From: Echria macrotheca
Taxonomy: Eukaryota; Ascomycota; Sordariomycetes; Sordariales; Schizotheciaceae
Assembly (NCBI GenBank): GCA_030411725.1
Contig: MU839828.1
Coordinates: forward strand, 1,798,001-1,862,000
Direction: 5' to 3'
DNA: 64,000 bases
The translations under genes and the position numbers were made by a program. Shown in pieces: positions 23,525 through 37,032 of the stretch. Each line of letters opens with the position of its first letter. The first letter of the stretch is position 1. The notes beneath the pieces are model-generated. The model searched no databases. It saw only the letters and a list, made by a program, of their open reading frames with translations, and was not told the DNA's origin.

Positions 23525-26500
23525 ATAGCAAAAACCGGGTCGAAAGCAACATCGAAAGGCAAGGGGCCAGAGCCGACAACGGCCTACCCGACCTGCGTTG
23601 AGCTGCACTTGCGCCATCTCGAACCAAAACTCGGCTCTTGAACAACTGTCCAGGTCTGGCATGACGACGGCCGTCTCGGTTCCCACGTGCCAGGGAGCGT
23701 GATGGGATGAGATGCATGCGGCTGCAGGGCGGCAACGGGCGCACATCTGCGGCTTGGTACGAATCTAGGTACGGAGCTCGGAAGCTGTGGCACATGCGGA
23801 AGGGACTTGCTTATTGCGGCGAAGGGCCGTCCGCGGGGAGCCGTAGTACGTAGGGCCAACGCCGGGGCCGTTTAAGCCTGTGTGTGTTGGTCCAGAAGTT
23901 TGTTGGGCTGAGAGAGCTCGACCACAATGACTCCAAGTCTGGTTCCCCAGCAACATGAACAGACAAGACGCCCCGAGAGGGGTAAAGACAGCCGAACAGA
24001 CGCAGGCCCGGTCCCTTTGTTCGCGGTCCGTCATGTCGAAGCGAGATATGGCCGTCCGGAAGGATCTGGTCGGCGGACCCTCCAGGACCAATGACCCGAG
24101 AGCTAGGACTTCTAGATCAAGCATTAACCATCATGTTGTTGCGGTTCGGTCGGTGCCAATTTGTCCACAAGGGCGCCGTTCCATTGCAAGGTCATGGGCG
24201 AGTCGAGATGCCGGGTCCACCGCGAACTGGCCAGAGTCGCAGTCGGCCGCTCTTCAACACACCGGCAAGCCCAAGCGAAGTTTGTCGCTGGCTGACATGG
24301 ACCTGACACAGCTCCCCATATGCCCAGGTGAAGCAGCGAAGCCAAGTTGCGAGGCGAGTTTCAATCACGCGCTAGTGTACACTACCGCGAGGCCGAGGGG
24401 TTCAACCCCATCGCCGAGGGCACCGGGAGTGGCATTTGCCAGCATCGGCGGCGGGCTCGGCACCAGTGCGGCGAGGGGCGATGGCCTGTTGACGAACCCT
24501 TCCTTCCAGAACGAACCAAAAACATATGACGCCGTCTCGACACACGGGCGACGTCTGCGGTGGCGGGACGGTACTGTGTGCGGCTTAATCTATCTTCTCC
24601 ATGCGGTCGACGTCCGCATGACCCCTCCGGCCGGCGTCCAGACGGGTCCGCAGCTGCGGCACGCGGGGGAGCACAAGTCCGGGCGTGTCGCCGGTGTGTT
24701 AATCACAAAGAGGTACGGATTCGCTCCTGCGTATAAGCTGGCAGTTGGCAGTCTGGGGTGCGGGGAGTCGAGGCAGGTGCCGCGGTCTCGCGGGCGCTGC
24801 CGCTGCCCGCAATATGCACACAAGCCCGGCGGCGTGGGGTTGCACGCGTCGAGCGGGAGTCATGTCCACTCGAATCCACCAGGAGCAGTCATCGTGGCCA
24901 GAAGAGGGAGTTGCAAGTAAAGCTTGCGAAGGTTGTGAAGCTGTCAGATGGCAACGCCCAGCCCAGGGTTAATTGGCAGTAATCGGTCCGACATCCGCCA
25001 GCTGCGCCCAGTAGAGCTTGGGGCACCCCAAAGGCGCTAATGACCTCGCCTAACAAATTCCCATGCACGTGCGCAGGACGATTTCCCACCGCCTGGGCCA
25101 CTGGGAAGGCGCGCCTGTGTCCGGCCATCTGGTGACGAGAACGGCTGCAACAAGTCGTGCCTTCCAGACGCTGCAGGCAGACTGGACTTGTTGCTGCACA
25201 TCGCCCAAACCGGCCGCATCGATGGGTTTTCTGAACAAAGTGTCCACCGTCACCAAGTTGGTCGAAGTTGGCCGTCACAGCTCCTGACCGACTTCTGGTC
25301 TCTGAGTGGTCGTCCAGCGCGATCCGAGCCCGTCGTAAACTCGGTTCCCAATATACAAGGTGGCCCCCTCACATCCACCTGCCGACGCCTCAATATCCGC
25401 CAGCTCTCGGCTACCTGAAAATAGGTTTGCCTCTCCTGCTGGGCCTGCTTCGAGCCCTCCTCCAGCCACGTCTGCCACGCCGTGCCATGACAGGTGGCGA
25501 GTTGACCGGTGGACCGCTGCCGCTCACGGGACTGGCCCTCCCCGTCGAGCCCTCCGGAGCGGCGCTGACGAGGACGAGGGATGCCTTCGTGCGGCGAGGC
25601 ACCGCAATATCCAGACCCCCCAGACCACATGACCGCTGGTCTCCTCCCCGGAGGGACGCGGAAGTCAGGAGTGCAGAGCAAGATGCAGGTACTGCGACGA
25701 CCACAAACCCCCCTTTCGCTCTCATCCATCCGCCCTTCCAGGGCCGGATGGGATCAGCATGGCCGCGAGGAGAAATCTGGAGAATGCTCCACGTCGTCTC
25801 CCCCCTCATCTGGGGAAGTCAGCGACGGAGCGGGGAAAGCATGGTCAAACCGTTGAGCGGCCGGCCGGAAAACGTTCACGGTCTCGAGGGAGGTGTGGAG
25901 TGCCAGCAAACGCTAGACGGGGGCCACACTAGATCGTCTGGCTTCGAGAATGCTTCTCTCTCGAGTCCAACGGCCACCGGTGCTGGGCGAGCACGGTGCG
26001 GTGAGATTACCTAGGGGCGACGTTGCCAACCGGACGAATTTATGCTAAATTGCACCCGCTCAAGGCCGATCCAAGCCTTATGGCTTGGGGATTCCCAGCG
26101 GGCGGAGGCGACGTATTATAGGAGTCTGATATAGGCCACCCTGGAGCTAGAGTGCGAGCTATCTTTCTTCTCGCCGTCGGCCGTGATGACATGGAGGTGG
26201 TGGTGGTGGTGGGGACGAGCATCGAGCGCTTGCTAGAGTAGTTTCTCTAGTCTCGAGACGTCGAGTACGACAGAGCGGGGAGACCCTCGGCCGAGGAGTG
26301 TTAACTAAACCTGTGCCGGGAACCCCATGGCAGGCTCCAGATTATTTCGACAACGAAAGCGAAGCGCATCAGGAAGGAGCCAAGCAGCAAACGAGACACC
26401 GGTTTTTCGGTGCCCAGAGGGGGGGGCTACGATTGATGAGGCCAAGTTTGATATTGACATGGCAGCACACATGCACGACAACTATGGGTGGGCTTCCAAA

Positions 26501-26794
26501 ATTGGAGAGAAAGCTGGATTTCCAGCCAATCCCGATCGAGACCAAAGAGTACTTACCCCAAAGTTCCCAAGAGTCGTCAGTCAGCAGCATGGCGATGTCT
26601 CGCAGGTTTTGTCATGGTTGTTCTCCGCGAGCTCTTGTTGGTGATGTTGGCCATCTAGACCACTGGACCGCCTGCAGCCTTCCCTTCATCCGGCAGCCTC
26701 GGCGATGAGGTCGACAACACGACCGCTGAGGGCCGGGCTGGAGGATTGTGGTGGGATGGCACAGTTGGAGGCTCGGTGCAGCAGTGCTCAGGAC

Positions 26795-26922
26795 GGACGT
26801 CGGAACCGTTGCTACCTAGTGAGTGGACTAGGTCGCTGGGCGCACCCGAGTGGGAATGGACGTCGGAACCGTTGCTACCTAGTGAGTGGACTAGGTCGCT
26901 GGGCGCACCCGAGTGGGAATGG
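26795..26922. repeat. 63-base direct duplication
   Basis: Two adjacent copies, the first beginning at 26795 and the second at 26858, appear identical over 63 bases, with two further bases of a third copy before divergence. The period is a multiple of three but no real gene overlaps it. Identity between copies suggests a recent slippage or duplication, or an assembly duplication. Confidence 0.9.
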
Positions 26923-28323
26923 CAAGCAGAGGTCTCTTGCAGCGGTCGGCGCTGTGAACCGTTTGGGCGCGCCGCTCCACCCCCGCGTTGGTGATTCGCT
27001 CTGCCCCTTTCATTTTGGATGCTGCGCTGTTCGCGGGCAGAGGGTCCATGATCTCCTCACAGAAGAGGGTCTCTCCTCATCAGCACTCCGCAATGTCGAG
27101 CCCCACACAACCACACATCCACGGGTTTCCGCATGCCTGCGAAGCCGCCTTGTGTGTGTAAGAGAGATGAGCGCCGACGGCGAGGTATCAGGTCGCTGGT
27201 ATCAGGTTCCGCCCGTCTTCCGTTCCAGCGGCGGCATAGCTTGAGCTCAACCCACCTTTTCACCCGCTCCAATGTTAGGGCTCCTCGTGGACTATGCAGA
27301 CGCCTCCCCGAGGAAGGGCCTACTGGTGTTCGGCGCGCCATGCGAGTCTTCTTCCCCAGGCGCTCGCCGCCTTCTCTGGCCTTTCCTTTTTGGCCCTGTC
27401 GACCGCCATGCGACCCCAGACAGGGGTGGGGGAAGGCTGGTCCACCCTGGAGGGTCGCCGACACCCCCTTGTCTGCTCCTCATCCATCGCCCCCCCTGCC
27501 CGTCCGTTGTGGCACATCCTGGGGGAGGGGTGGAGGGGTGACCACCGTCCTGCCGACTTTGCTAGCGGGGACCCCAGAGGCCGTTCGTCGCAAATTTGCC
27601 TCGAGCATCGAGATTGGCTCGACCCAAAGTCATGCAGTAACGGTTTTGCGCCGCCAACGCTTGGGTCGACCTTAACAGGTACCGCGGGCGCGCATCGCTG
27701 ACGATCTCTTTGGTCCTGCCTTGTTAGTGCAGCTTGCCTCCGCGTTCCGTACCTGGACTGCTTGGGGCCGGCGCTCGGTGGTATACGAACTGGCCGTATG
27801 TCTCCCGTATGACGAGATATGAACCTCCACTTCCCACGGCTCCGGATAGACTCCCTCGCTCGCCTTTTTCCCCACTGGCACCTGCACCGACTGCCGTGCC
27901 ATTCATACCCACCCCCTTCCCGCCATATACAGCTCCAGGTTGAACCAGCCGCCGGTTACCTAGTCGGTGGCCCTTTATTGTCCAACATCTCCCCAACCCG
28001 CCCTAGGATGCGAGATCGACGGCTCACGGCTTCTGTTTGGGTTCACGGCGTTTGACCTGCGAGTCGCTGATCGGTTTGGCTTTTTTGTTCTGTGTATTTG
28101 GCCGGCTGCTTTGTGTTGGGCTCGAGTTGGACGATATACAGCGAAGACGACGGCAACGACGACGACGACGCGACGAAGACGACGACGAGGCGGCTGTCAC
28201 GAGTCATCACACCAAGACGCCGATTTCGACTGAGTGGAAACACCGTACTACGCCGGGCTCGATATAGCCAGGAGGCACAGACGTAGAGGTGGGACACGGA
28301 CAGGGACGAGATTCTCGCACAAC

Positions 28324-30576
28324 ATGTCGCCGTCGTCCAACGGCGACTCACCGCACTCAGCAGGCACCATGGCCGGGGCCACCAGCGCCAATGTTGTAAG
28401 GCACTTCCCTCTGCCGAGCCGAGACTTCACCATCGAGATCCCCCCACCCGGGCTTATTGCCTCCGCCAACGGAGTGCACTCGCTCAAGTCACCCACCTCG
28501 CTCAAGTCGGCGCGGACCCCGAGCTTCAGCCGGGAGGGCATTCTTGGGTCTGCCCAGAAGGCGCGGAATCTGTCGCAGTCATCCGAGAATCGGCCAGACC
28601 ACGTTATTTCTAACGGACTCCAGAAGGCCCCGAGCGACGAGGGCGTGAACCCCCTGAAAAGGAGAAACACGGACGCGGGGGTCGACTACCCTCGGCGGCG
28701 GGCAACCATCGCGGTACGTGCTTTTTTTTCAGGGGACCATAGACGGTGCGACGGTGTGAGATACTGACCTCGTCGCATGACAGTGCGAGGTATGTCGTTC
28801 TAGGAAATCACGATGCGACGGCACGAAGCCGAAATGCAAGCTCTGTACCGAGCTGGGCGCCGAGTGTGTGTACCGAGAACCGGGCATCAAGCTGGATGCT
28901 GGCGACAAGCTCATTCTCGAACGATTAAGCCGGATCGAGAGCCTGCTCCAGATGAACATGGTCGGGGGAACCAATGGCCTCGGCATGGGTCACAACTCAC
29001 CAAACATGAGCAACGGCACGGGCCTGAGCGGAGACAACCTGCTGTCGATGCAGAATGCCGAAAACTTTGTATCGATCATCCCGAGCGGGGGGCTCGGCAC
29101 CTGGTCGGCCACGGCAACCAACAACATCTCGACGATGCCCAAAGTGCACACCAACGCAGCTCTGCATCTGCTGCAGTGGCCCATGATCCGAGACTTGGTG
29201 TCGCGGCCCTACGACCCCCAGATCCTGCTGCAGCTCGAGATGGCGCGGGAGCCGTTACACTCGCTGACCAAGACGCCTTGTGTCGATTTGTCGAACACGA
29301 ACGCGTACATCGAGGCCTACTTTGAGCGCGTCAACGTCTGGTACGCCTGCGTGAACCCGTACACATGGAGGAGCCACTACCGGATTGCGCTCTCCAACGG
29401 TTTCAGGGAAGGGCCGGAGAGCTGCATCGTGCTGCTTGTCCTTTCGCTAGGCCAGGCTAGTCTCCGGGGCAGTATATCACGGATCGTGCCACACGAGGAC
29501 CCCCCTGGTCTCCAATACTTCACGGCCGCCTGGGCGCTGCTCCCGGGTATGATGACGTCCAACAGCGTTCTGGCGGCACAATGCCATCTCCTCGCGGCCG
29601 CCTACCTATTTTATCTAGTGCGACCTCTGGAGGCCTGGAACCTGCTATGTACGACGAGCACGAAGCTCCAGCTGCTCCTCATGACGCCGAACCGAGTACC
29701 GGCCGACCAGAGGGAGCTGAGCGAACGCATCTACTGGAACGCGCTCCTCTTCGAGAGCGACCTGCTGGCGGAGCTGGACCTACCGCACTCAGGTGTGGTC
29801 GCATTTGAGGAGAACGTCGGTCTTCCCTGCGGCTTCGAGGGCGACGAGCAGGAGGCGGTCGGGCGGGATGACCTCTGGTATTTCCTGGCCGAGATCGCGC
29901 TGCGACGGCTCCTGAACCGCGTGAGCCACCTCATCTACTCCAAGGACTCGATGGCATCCACAACAAGTCTCGAGCCCGTGGTGGCCGAGCTCGACTTCCA
30001 GCTCACACAGTGGTACGAAAATCTGCCGCTGCCGCTGCAATTCCCCTTTACGCGGGCGCCGCTCCCGGACCCGGTGCAAACAGTGCTACGACTGCGGTTC
30101 TACGCCTGCCGAACCATCATCTACCGCCCCTACATCCTTGCCGTTCTCGACAACGAACAGGCGGTCCTGGACCCGGCGGTGCGCGAGAGCTGCCACAAGT
30201 GCCTGGAAGCCTCGATCCGGCAATTGGAGCACATTTTGGCACAGTAAGTTTTCCCCAATTGGCCCCCAACCCGTACATCTGCAAGTTAGCCGGATCTGAC
30301 GAATTGGGCCGCAGTCACGCCGGACATATGCCGTACCTCTGGCAAGGCGCCTTGTCGATTGTATCGCAGACGTTGCTGGTCATGGGCGCCACCATGTCGC
30401 CGTCGCTCAACAGCATCCTGTGCAGCCTGGTGCCTCGCCGCGAGATCATCGACCAGATCATCAACGATGTCATTATGGAGATTGAGCGCTACTCGGTGCT
30501 GTCACCCAGCCTGAGCCTGTCGGCCGAGATCATCAAGGAGGCCGAGGTCAGACGCCGGACGTTTTTGAGCGGTTGA
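28324..30576 (+). CDS. Zn2Cys6 fungal transcription factor
   Basis: Three exons (28324-28713, 28784-30243, 30315-30576) give 703 residues. The zinc cluster is canonical: Cys 131, 134, 141, 148, 151 and 158 with spacing C-x2-C-x6-C-x6-C-x2-C-x6-C, in the motif CEVCRSRKSRCDGTKPKC. The first intron lies exactly in front of Cys131. A short leucine-rich heptad segment (about residues 168-188) probably mediates dimer formation. The rest resembles the fungal-specific regulatory (middle homology) region, including a segment around YACVNPYTWRSHYRIA. The N-terminal 130 residues are Ser/Pro-rich and low in complexity. It acts in the nucleus as a DNA-binding regulator; target genes cannot be told from sequence. 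It stands alone between two gene-poor intervals, with no metabolic cluster beside it. Confidence 0.95.
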
Positions 30577-33500
30577 GATGACATCCGGCTTGGCTGCGCT
30601 GGCCGCATCCCCAGCGCTGTTCCCTCGGATGACAAGACGACAGCCAACTTTCGCCTAACTGCAACCAAAAACACGCTTCCGGTGTTGCGGGATGGGGCGT
30701 TCGTCGCTTAGTGGGAACTGCAACACCGCTTACCTATTCCAAAGACTGCATGTGGCTTCTGCAGGCTGCATCCCGCCTGAAGACGAACGGCGCCGAGAAA
30801 CGCAGCATGGACCGCGCATCCCACCCGAACCCGAAGACGCCGGCCGCCGCTTGTTTTCCAGTCGCTCGCTCGGCTCACACAACGCTCGAGCGTCGGTAGT
30901 GTGCATTGCCCCGAACCAACGGCCGCTGACACGAAAGCAATCTCGGGAGCAACCGCGCGAATTACGCTTCATGATGAAAGGAAAATAACAAGACTTGGAA
31001 GGATTGAGGCCGAGAGTGAGCCCGAAGACTGGCTTGGTTGCATACTACGGCTTTGCAGAGGAAAGCGATATATGGCCCGTTCGCACGGATTACCGCCCGG
31101 CTTCTCGATCCGGGACTTTTTACAGTCGCACCGATGCAGCGCGAAAAAAATAGCCGGCAAAAGTGGCTGCCTTGCCATCTTTGTTCAATTGACAACCAAG
31201 AAACATCCAAGAGGGACACGACACCTCTCAGCGGGTTTGGCGGAGGCAGGCGGGTAACACTCGGGGCTGATTCTGGGGGTGGGCCACACGCCTTCGGAGC
31301 AGGAGCAACAGCCATGAGGTTTTTCCACGTCTACTTTTTTTTCCTTGCAGCAAAAAAAGAGGTTCACACAATTGCGGAGCTGGCGCAATGTCTCTTTCGT
31401 TTTCTGGCTGATGAGAGGGGATGAATAGCAGAGGCGTGTGTGGCTGCATTGGGTCACCATGGAAGCGGGATTCCGGGCCGAAACCCCGAATTTACTTGGT
31501 TCCCCTCCCCACCACACCGTTTTCCTTCTTTCCCCTCATCACCGACGCGCGCCGTTCCCCGATTTGTGGGGGTTGGCTTCTGGGGGGGGAGGGGAGGATT
31601 TTCTGGAACAGCTGCTCCGCTGATCTCCTTTTGGGGCTGCTGCCGCCGATATCACGACCCCAGAACGAAGACGAATTTAGCCGGTGGTTGGTCGTCGTTG
31701 TTCATGCGCGAAGACATGCGCTGAAGACGCCACGCCACGACTTACGACGTTTTATCTAGGAGGACGAGGGGAAAACAACGCTACCTATATACGTTTTTGG
31801 GGATGACACAGGAAGGGAGGGAATCTGAGGGTTGGAAAACTGGGCTGGGTTCTAATTCTTCTTTTTCTTTCTTGAAAATTGTATTATTGTATTATCTTTT
31901 TTATTCCTAGGCTTTGGGTTAGGCGGAGAATGGCTGTGGGGATGTTTTTGCTCTATCTACATGTCTAGATTGGGAACATGAAACGACTTCATGTCTTGTC
32001 ACGATCTAACGGCCGGATGGGACGTAGTAGGTGGTAGTAGTACTACATTCTATTTAATTAGGTGTTATGTCTGTGTGTCTTGGGTTTGTGCAGTGGTTTG
32101 TTGTATCGTGGTGCTTGTCTTGTTTGGCATGTGTGTTTCGCTTCTGTGTCTGGGTGGGCTTGGGGTTGGGGTTGGATAACTAACCCTAACCCTGTGGAAG
32201 CGGGAAGGAAGACAGACAGTGGATTTGACATCTAATTACCTTTGTCTGTCGAATGGCTGATACGATGTATGAATATGAGGATCCATATGGAATGAGGGAC
32301 TTTTTCTGTAGGGGCTTTCTTTTCGTCACAGGTATTCATTTTATTTGTTGTGGGTGTGTATTTCTGACCGAGGTGGACCAGGATTTTCTATTTCAAGGCA
32401 GCTTCATTTTGGTTTCTGGTTTTGGACTCATCTGCAGACCCTTAAGCAGATGAGAAGGCTATATGTATCTCCTGAATTGGTTCGTGGGATATGAGCTGAG
32501 TAGGAATATGTTTTTGAGACCAACGAACCAACACCGTTATGAGTGGTATGGATTCAAGTTGTATCAGGACGAAGCCGGCTGACGACTGGGCTTACGAAGG
32601 GTCTGTTTCTCTCTCTCTCTCGTACGTATCGTATCGGTGGCTCGGCAATGTTGTTTCCATTTGTAGAGATCTCTGCGCATAACTGTGGGTAGAACCTGTA
32701 GTCGAGAGTCAAGGAACTCTCTTCGAGAATCAAACTTCTTTGACTCCGGTGTTGCGTTTGCGTTGACTCGTTAAGGTACCGCCATCCTGCTCCTGCTCTT
32801 GCTCTTACTCCTGTTGTCTCGGTTCCGTGTAAGAGACATGAACGCAGCACACGAAGAACGGTTAACCGGATGACACTTGGGTATTCTCTTCCGTTGTGAA
32901 GTCTTGCTTTAACTTTGAATCTAATGTAATGTGCGATTATTAGGACAAGGTGGCGGGAAGGTCAGGTTTATGTGATGGGTGTGTTTGAAAGCACCTTGAT
33001 ATGATTCCTCGGTTCACCAGGAGGGAGAACCATCGATGGTGTATATATAGCCAACGAGAAGAAGCTGTCACTTGATTCAGATGCCGGCGTATTTCGTTTA
33101 ACACGCAACGGAACCAAAGAGTCTTCGGTCTTGGAACGAATCCCTAAGATAGTCATGAGGAGAAGGAAGCCAGGCTGCCCGCTTTCAACTGTTTCTAGTT
33201 ATTTACCAAGCCTTAAACATTGTCTGCCTGGTAGCATCTAGATTATTTGTCGTGTATAAGCGAGTACTCAACTGAGCGGGGGAACGATGTCCTTTTTCTT
33301 ACACACCGCATTATTTCGTTTCAAAGAGGTATATATAACAAGTCCCCGAATAGGATCGCCTGTTGTGGTGGTAAACCTTACACCTACCTACAGGGAGAAG
33401 TAACATTCGTCAACCGAAGTTAACGACATCGGACCTACCTGGAAGCGGGTGATGTTCTCCCACGAAACCACCTTCCTACCCACCTACCTAATGACGAGAC

Positions 33501-36500
33501 GACATCCATTTTTTTTCAAACCGGAGATTTCTCTCTCTAGTCCAACGGGGACGCAAATGTACTTACCTACCAATCAAAGAATCAATCGACACATCCCCCC
33601 TCCCTTCCCTACCTAGTCTATCAACTACTAGGCTACTAAGTAGCGAGTATATAAACCACCTGACTGGACCAGATAGAAATCATACCATGAAATTTGGGTA
33701 CCTAGGTACCAACCGACCAGAGAAAAAGCCCATGTGCCTCCTTTTCTCTGCAAAACACCTGGTTGGTGTTCATGTATGGTACCGTACCTACCGTACCGTG
33801 TTACACTTCTCATTACCACCTGTATGACACGACACGACACGACTTGCACACCGAGGAGGTCATTTGGTTACACACCGCCCCCTCTCCCCCCCCCCCCCTT
33901 TTTTTTTTTTCGTTCGAAGACTTAGGTAGGTGTGTGCTATGGAGTACAACTCACGAGTATGTATGTACCTATATATACATGTCTACAGTCCAGACAGACG
34001 CCAGATGGGTTTGTCAATATTGTACCCAGCAGTCGTCACCTCGGCCCTCGGTAGGTAGGTAGTTGATAAGCCACCACACTTTCTTTCCCTTCCATATTAT
34101 CGCTTCCAATGTGATTGATGATATCCCTGCTCAGGGCATGCTGGCTTGGAAACAACAAAATCTACTAGGTACACTTGTTATTTTTAGCCACGCCCAGTTT
34201 TTCTATACTTGTTAGAATACCTTCTACCATGCAGCAGGATGCAGAGAGGTTGCAGATGATTGCCCCCCGCCCCCCGCCCCCCCCCCCCGATGTCGCGCCG
34301 GATCAACCTGGAACAAGTCCCGATAGTTTAGAGCAAGAGAAAAGCTGGGTCCCGATTTTTACGTGCAGTGCAGTCCGACAAGACGGAAGGGGTGGGGATG
34401 GGGGGATGGGAAGGGGAGTGACGGATGCAACTGCAACACACATAGCAAAAGACTCGTCGGAATCAAGACCCGCCTAGAGAGACACTAAAGGGCAGTTGGT
34501 CAGTTGGGAAAGGGGTAGAGTAGAGTACCTAAGATACCAAGGTAATTAGCGCTTCTGTGGACCCCTCGCTTGTTAAGGCGAGGCATCCAAGCACTGCGAT
34601 CCAACCCCATTTCCCTGCTTGCCTACCTGCCCGCTGCCTGCCCTCCATCTCAATCAAGCTGCTACACAGGTGCCCCGCCCCCCCGTGTCTTTGATATCTC
34701 GAGTGCGTTTCACAGCATGAACTGGTCTGGGTCAGGTATCAAAACGGAGACACCGCGGACTTGTCCCGTTGTGGGGCCACGCGCCGACTGTCAACCTACC
34801 TACCTACCTACCTTACCTAGTGCGAACTTGGTGTCGTTGACAAGTCGGGCCGAGCCTCCCTTACATCTAACCACATCCGTGGTTGTTCGGTTAGGCAGGT
34901 ATTATTGTACCATGATCATGATGAACGTGCCACGCCCGAAACGAAATCCCGGGACTGGTCCGGATCGGCACGGGGATGCACAGACCATCCGTTGCACTTC
35001 CCGCTCTTTCGGCTCCGGATGCGCGGGGTCATTCATGGTGTGAGACACGGGTCGCGATCTGTGCTTCCGTCGCAACAAGAGAAGAGCGGGGGGAACCCCA
35101 TATTTTGCCCCGTTGCTGAGTGTGTACCACGTTGTCGGAAAGGGTTGCATTCGATATATGCCACACAGCTTTGCTGGAACTGTGTAGTGTGTGTCTCGTG
35201 GAGAAGTTCAAAAAAAAAAGACGGCCGATGCGGACGGGATCTGATGGCGCATCCGGATCGGGCGTTGCGGCAGTGAAGGGCGGCAGCACAAGGTCCAGAC
35301 GGCGCAGATCGGGGCAAACAGGCAGCCAGAGCGGCATTCTAGCCTTCTCGAAGCACGGCAAGTGCCGGTCTGGGGGGGACCTGGAATCTCTGCAGCTCTC
35401 AGCCGCTTTTCGGCCCCCAACTGGCACGCCCGCCCGCCCGCTCCCTTCTTCGGCTTGCCCCTCGTTTTTTTTTCTGGGTTTGGTGTGGCCGTTGCCCGAG
35501 TGCCCCGTTCCGCTGTGCTGAATGTGGGGCCGTCCCTCCGATCTGCCGCTTCTCCGAACGTCGATTGCGGGGCTTTCCGTCTGTGATGCCAGACCTTCGT
35601 CAGCTGGCTGTCTCGTCCAAGTGTACAAAGACGGCTGGTGTCGTCGTTCGGTGTCACGTGGAACATGGCCTCTTCCCTTTCTCTTCCCGACGGCCGATTG
35701 AATTGGATTGCTGCATCGATGGATCTGCTCCGGAATGCCCATTGGCTTGGGTTTCTGGTGGGTGAGAGCTTTGGTTGCTGTCACCTGCACATCAGCCAAG
35801 AATTTTGTCAGTCGTTTTTGTGTGCGTGTGTCGGCTACCCGCATGGTTATTGAGCTCTCATTTTTTTGGCGTCTCTCTCTCTCTCACTCTCTCGCCTCCC
35901 CGCCCGCTTTTCGGCCATGATGACGGGACTTGTCAGCTGTGCCCACCTGAACTGTAGAAAGAAATTTGAGCGAGGAAAGCGCGCACTTCTGCTCCCGTCG
36001 AGCGGTGTTGCCCCGCCGGGCGAGAAAGCCATTGTGGGACAGAGAGGCAGCACTAGCCGGGCCATTGGATGCTCGCAGATGGTTTCAGAAAAAAATCAGT
36101 CAGGTTGGGGCAGCCGGGGCAGCAGTCATCCGATCGAGTCACCGCCTCTCCTGCTTCCTCTCTTCCGACTCATTCTGAAAAGGCATATCAATGACCCTTG
36201 CCGAGGGCACCATGGTATCCAATGCGCGGATACTAGCCCCTCAGGCGCCTTCTTCGCTCGATGCCCAAACCAACTTTTGGAGGGCAGACAGGTATTTAGG
36301 TATTTATCAGGCTCGTGGGGCCGCCGTCAATCCCGCGCCCGGCGGCGAGCCAGGGCGTTCTGTTTGAGCACGCTGCATCGAGCCTGGGTCCGCTGCAGTG
36401 TTAACACTGGTCGGCTGCACTGAGCTTGGGTTCGCTGGCATGCAATAGGGGGGCGGCCAAGCCCAATCACGGTGGCCGGCCGCTGAGACGACTTGCAGGC

Positions 36501-37032
36501 CGGGCCCCGCGACCAACCACGCACAACCATCTGGCCGCCTCTCAACCCCCGTCGCTGCACCGTCGCTGCATCGACAGCGGAGACAAACACACGCCAGAGA
36601 CAAAGTCTGGCCTGCTTCGCCTGCTTGTTTCGACTCGAGGCTGACTAACAGGCCAATCCGCGCGCCAGACGACCCCCATCGGACCACACATCGCTGCCAC
36701 CACGCTCAGAGCTCGCCATTGCTCGACGCAATCCATTGGCCGTCGACCAGCGACCGACACACCCATCCGTCGCCTCATCGGGGAAGCGTCATGGAGATAT
36801 AGAGGCCTCGACAGATGTCAAAGCGTCGTGCATCGTTTCCCCAGCATCAACCGTCGTCACAACAATCCAAGACCCCTACCCGCCGACTCCTCCCACCCCG
36901 AACCACCCCCCCAGACCCCGCGTCCTGACCTCCATCGACACACACACACACATACACACTCGCATCGACCGACGACGGCCTTGGGATCCGCTGTCCTCGC
37001 GAGGTCGCTGTGCCATCGCCGCGTTGCGAAGC
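30577..37032. other. Gene-poor interval, 6.5 kb
   Basis: No gene is supported. Features seen: two telomere-like TAACCC units near 32180; a GGTACCTAGGTACC palindrome at 33697-33710; a poly-C to poly-T run at 33886-33910; a C-rich stretch at 34263-34288; a TACC run at 34795-34819; a CT run at 35872-35892; and a CA run at 36938-36959. A minus-strand open frame at 35029-35844 (271 codons) has random composition. The last 500 bases are C-rich with little adenine, as in fungal leader regions, and probably belong to the promoter of the ubiquitin-ligase gene. Confidence 0.6.
33697..33710. repeat. TACCTAGGTA palindrome
   Basis: GGTACCTAGGTACC is a perfect 14-base palindrome. Variants (CTAGGTACC, TACCTAGC, AGGTACCTAGG) recur through the intergenic DNA, for example near 20676, 22500 and 40664, so the word looks over-represented outside genes. 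Confidence 0.6.

Larger units (their letters stand above)
19877..28323. other. Gene-poor interval, 8.4 kb
   Basis: No open frame here shows a domain, membrane pattern or plausible splice chain. The left part (to about 23.3 kb) is AT-richer and dotted with TACCTA/CTAGGTA words; the right part (23.3-28 kb) is GC-rich, so long random open frames occur on both strands (for example 23955-24920 and 25268-26014 on the plus strand). Small repeats include a GTCCGT-type run at 21946-21976, a GCTA palindrome at 23504-23519, a GGT run at 26196-26212 and a 63-base duplication at 26795-26922. The 3' part is the promoter and leader of the Zn2Cys6 gene, with a GAC/GACGA-rich stretch near 28144-28190. Confidence 0.6.

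Noticed and set aside
23955..24920. 321-codon plus-strand open frame
   Set aside because: GC-rich DNA with equally open frames on both strands; composition is random, with no membrane, domain or splice pattern.
25268..26014. 248-codon plus-strand open frame
   Set aside because: Overlaps long frames on the opposite strand and shows no recognisable motif; a product of GC-rich sequence.
35029..35844. 271-codon minus-strand open frame
   Set aside because: Low-complexity charged translation without a domain, in DNA where other frames are also open.
36736..37032. Upstream extension of the RBR ligase by 99 codons
   Set aside because: It would need a TTG start; the first in-frame ATG is 37033 and the extension is low-complexity Pro/Thr/His.
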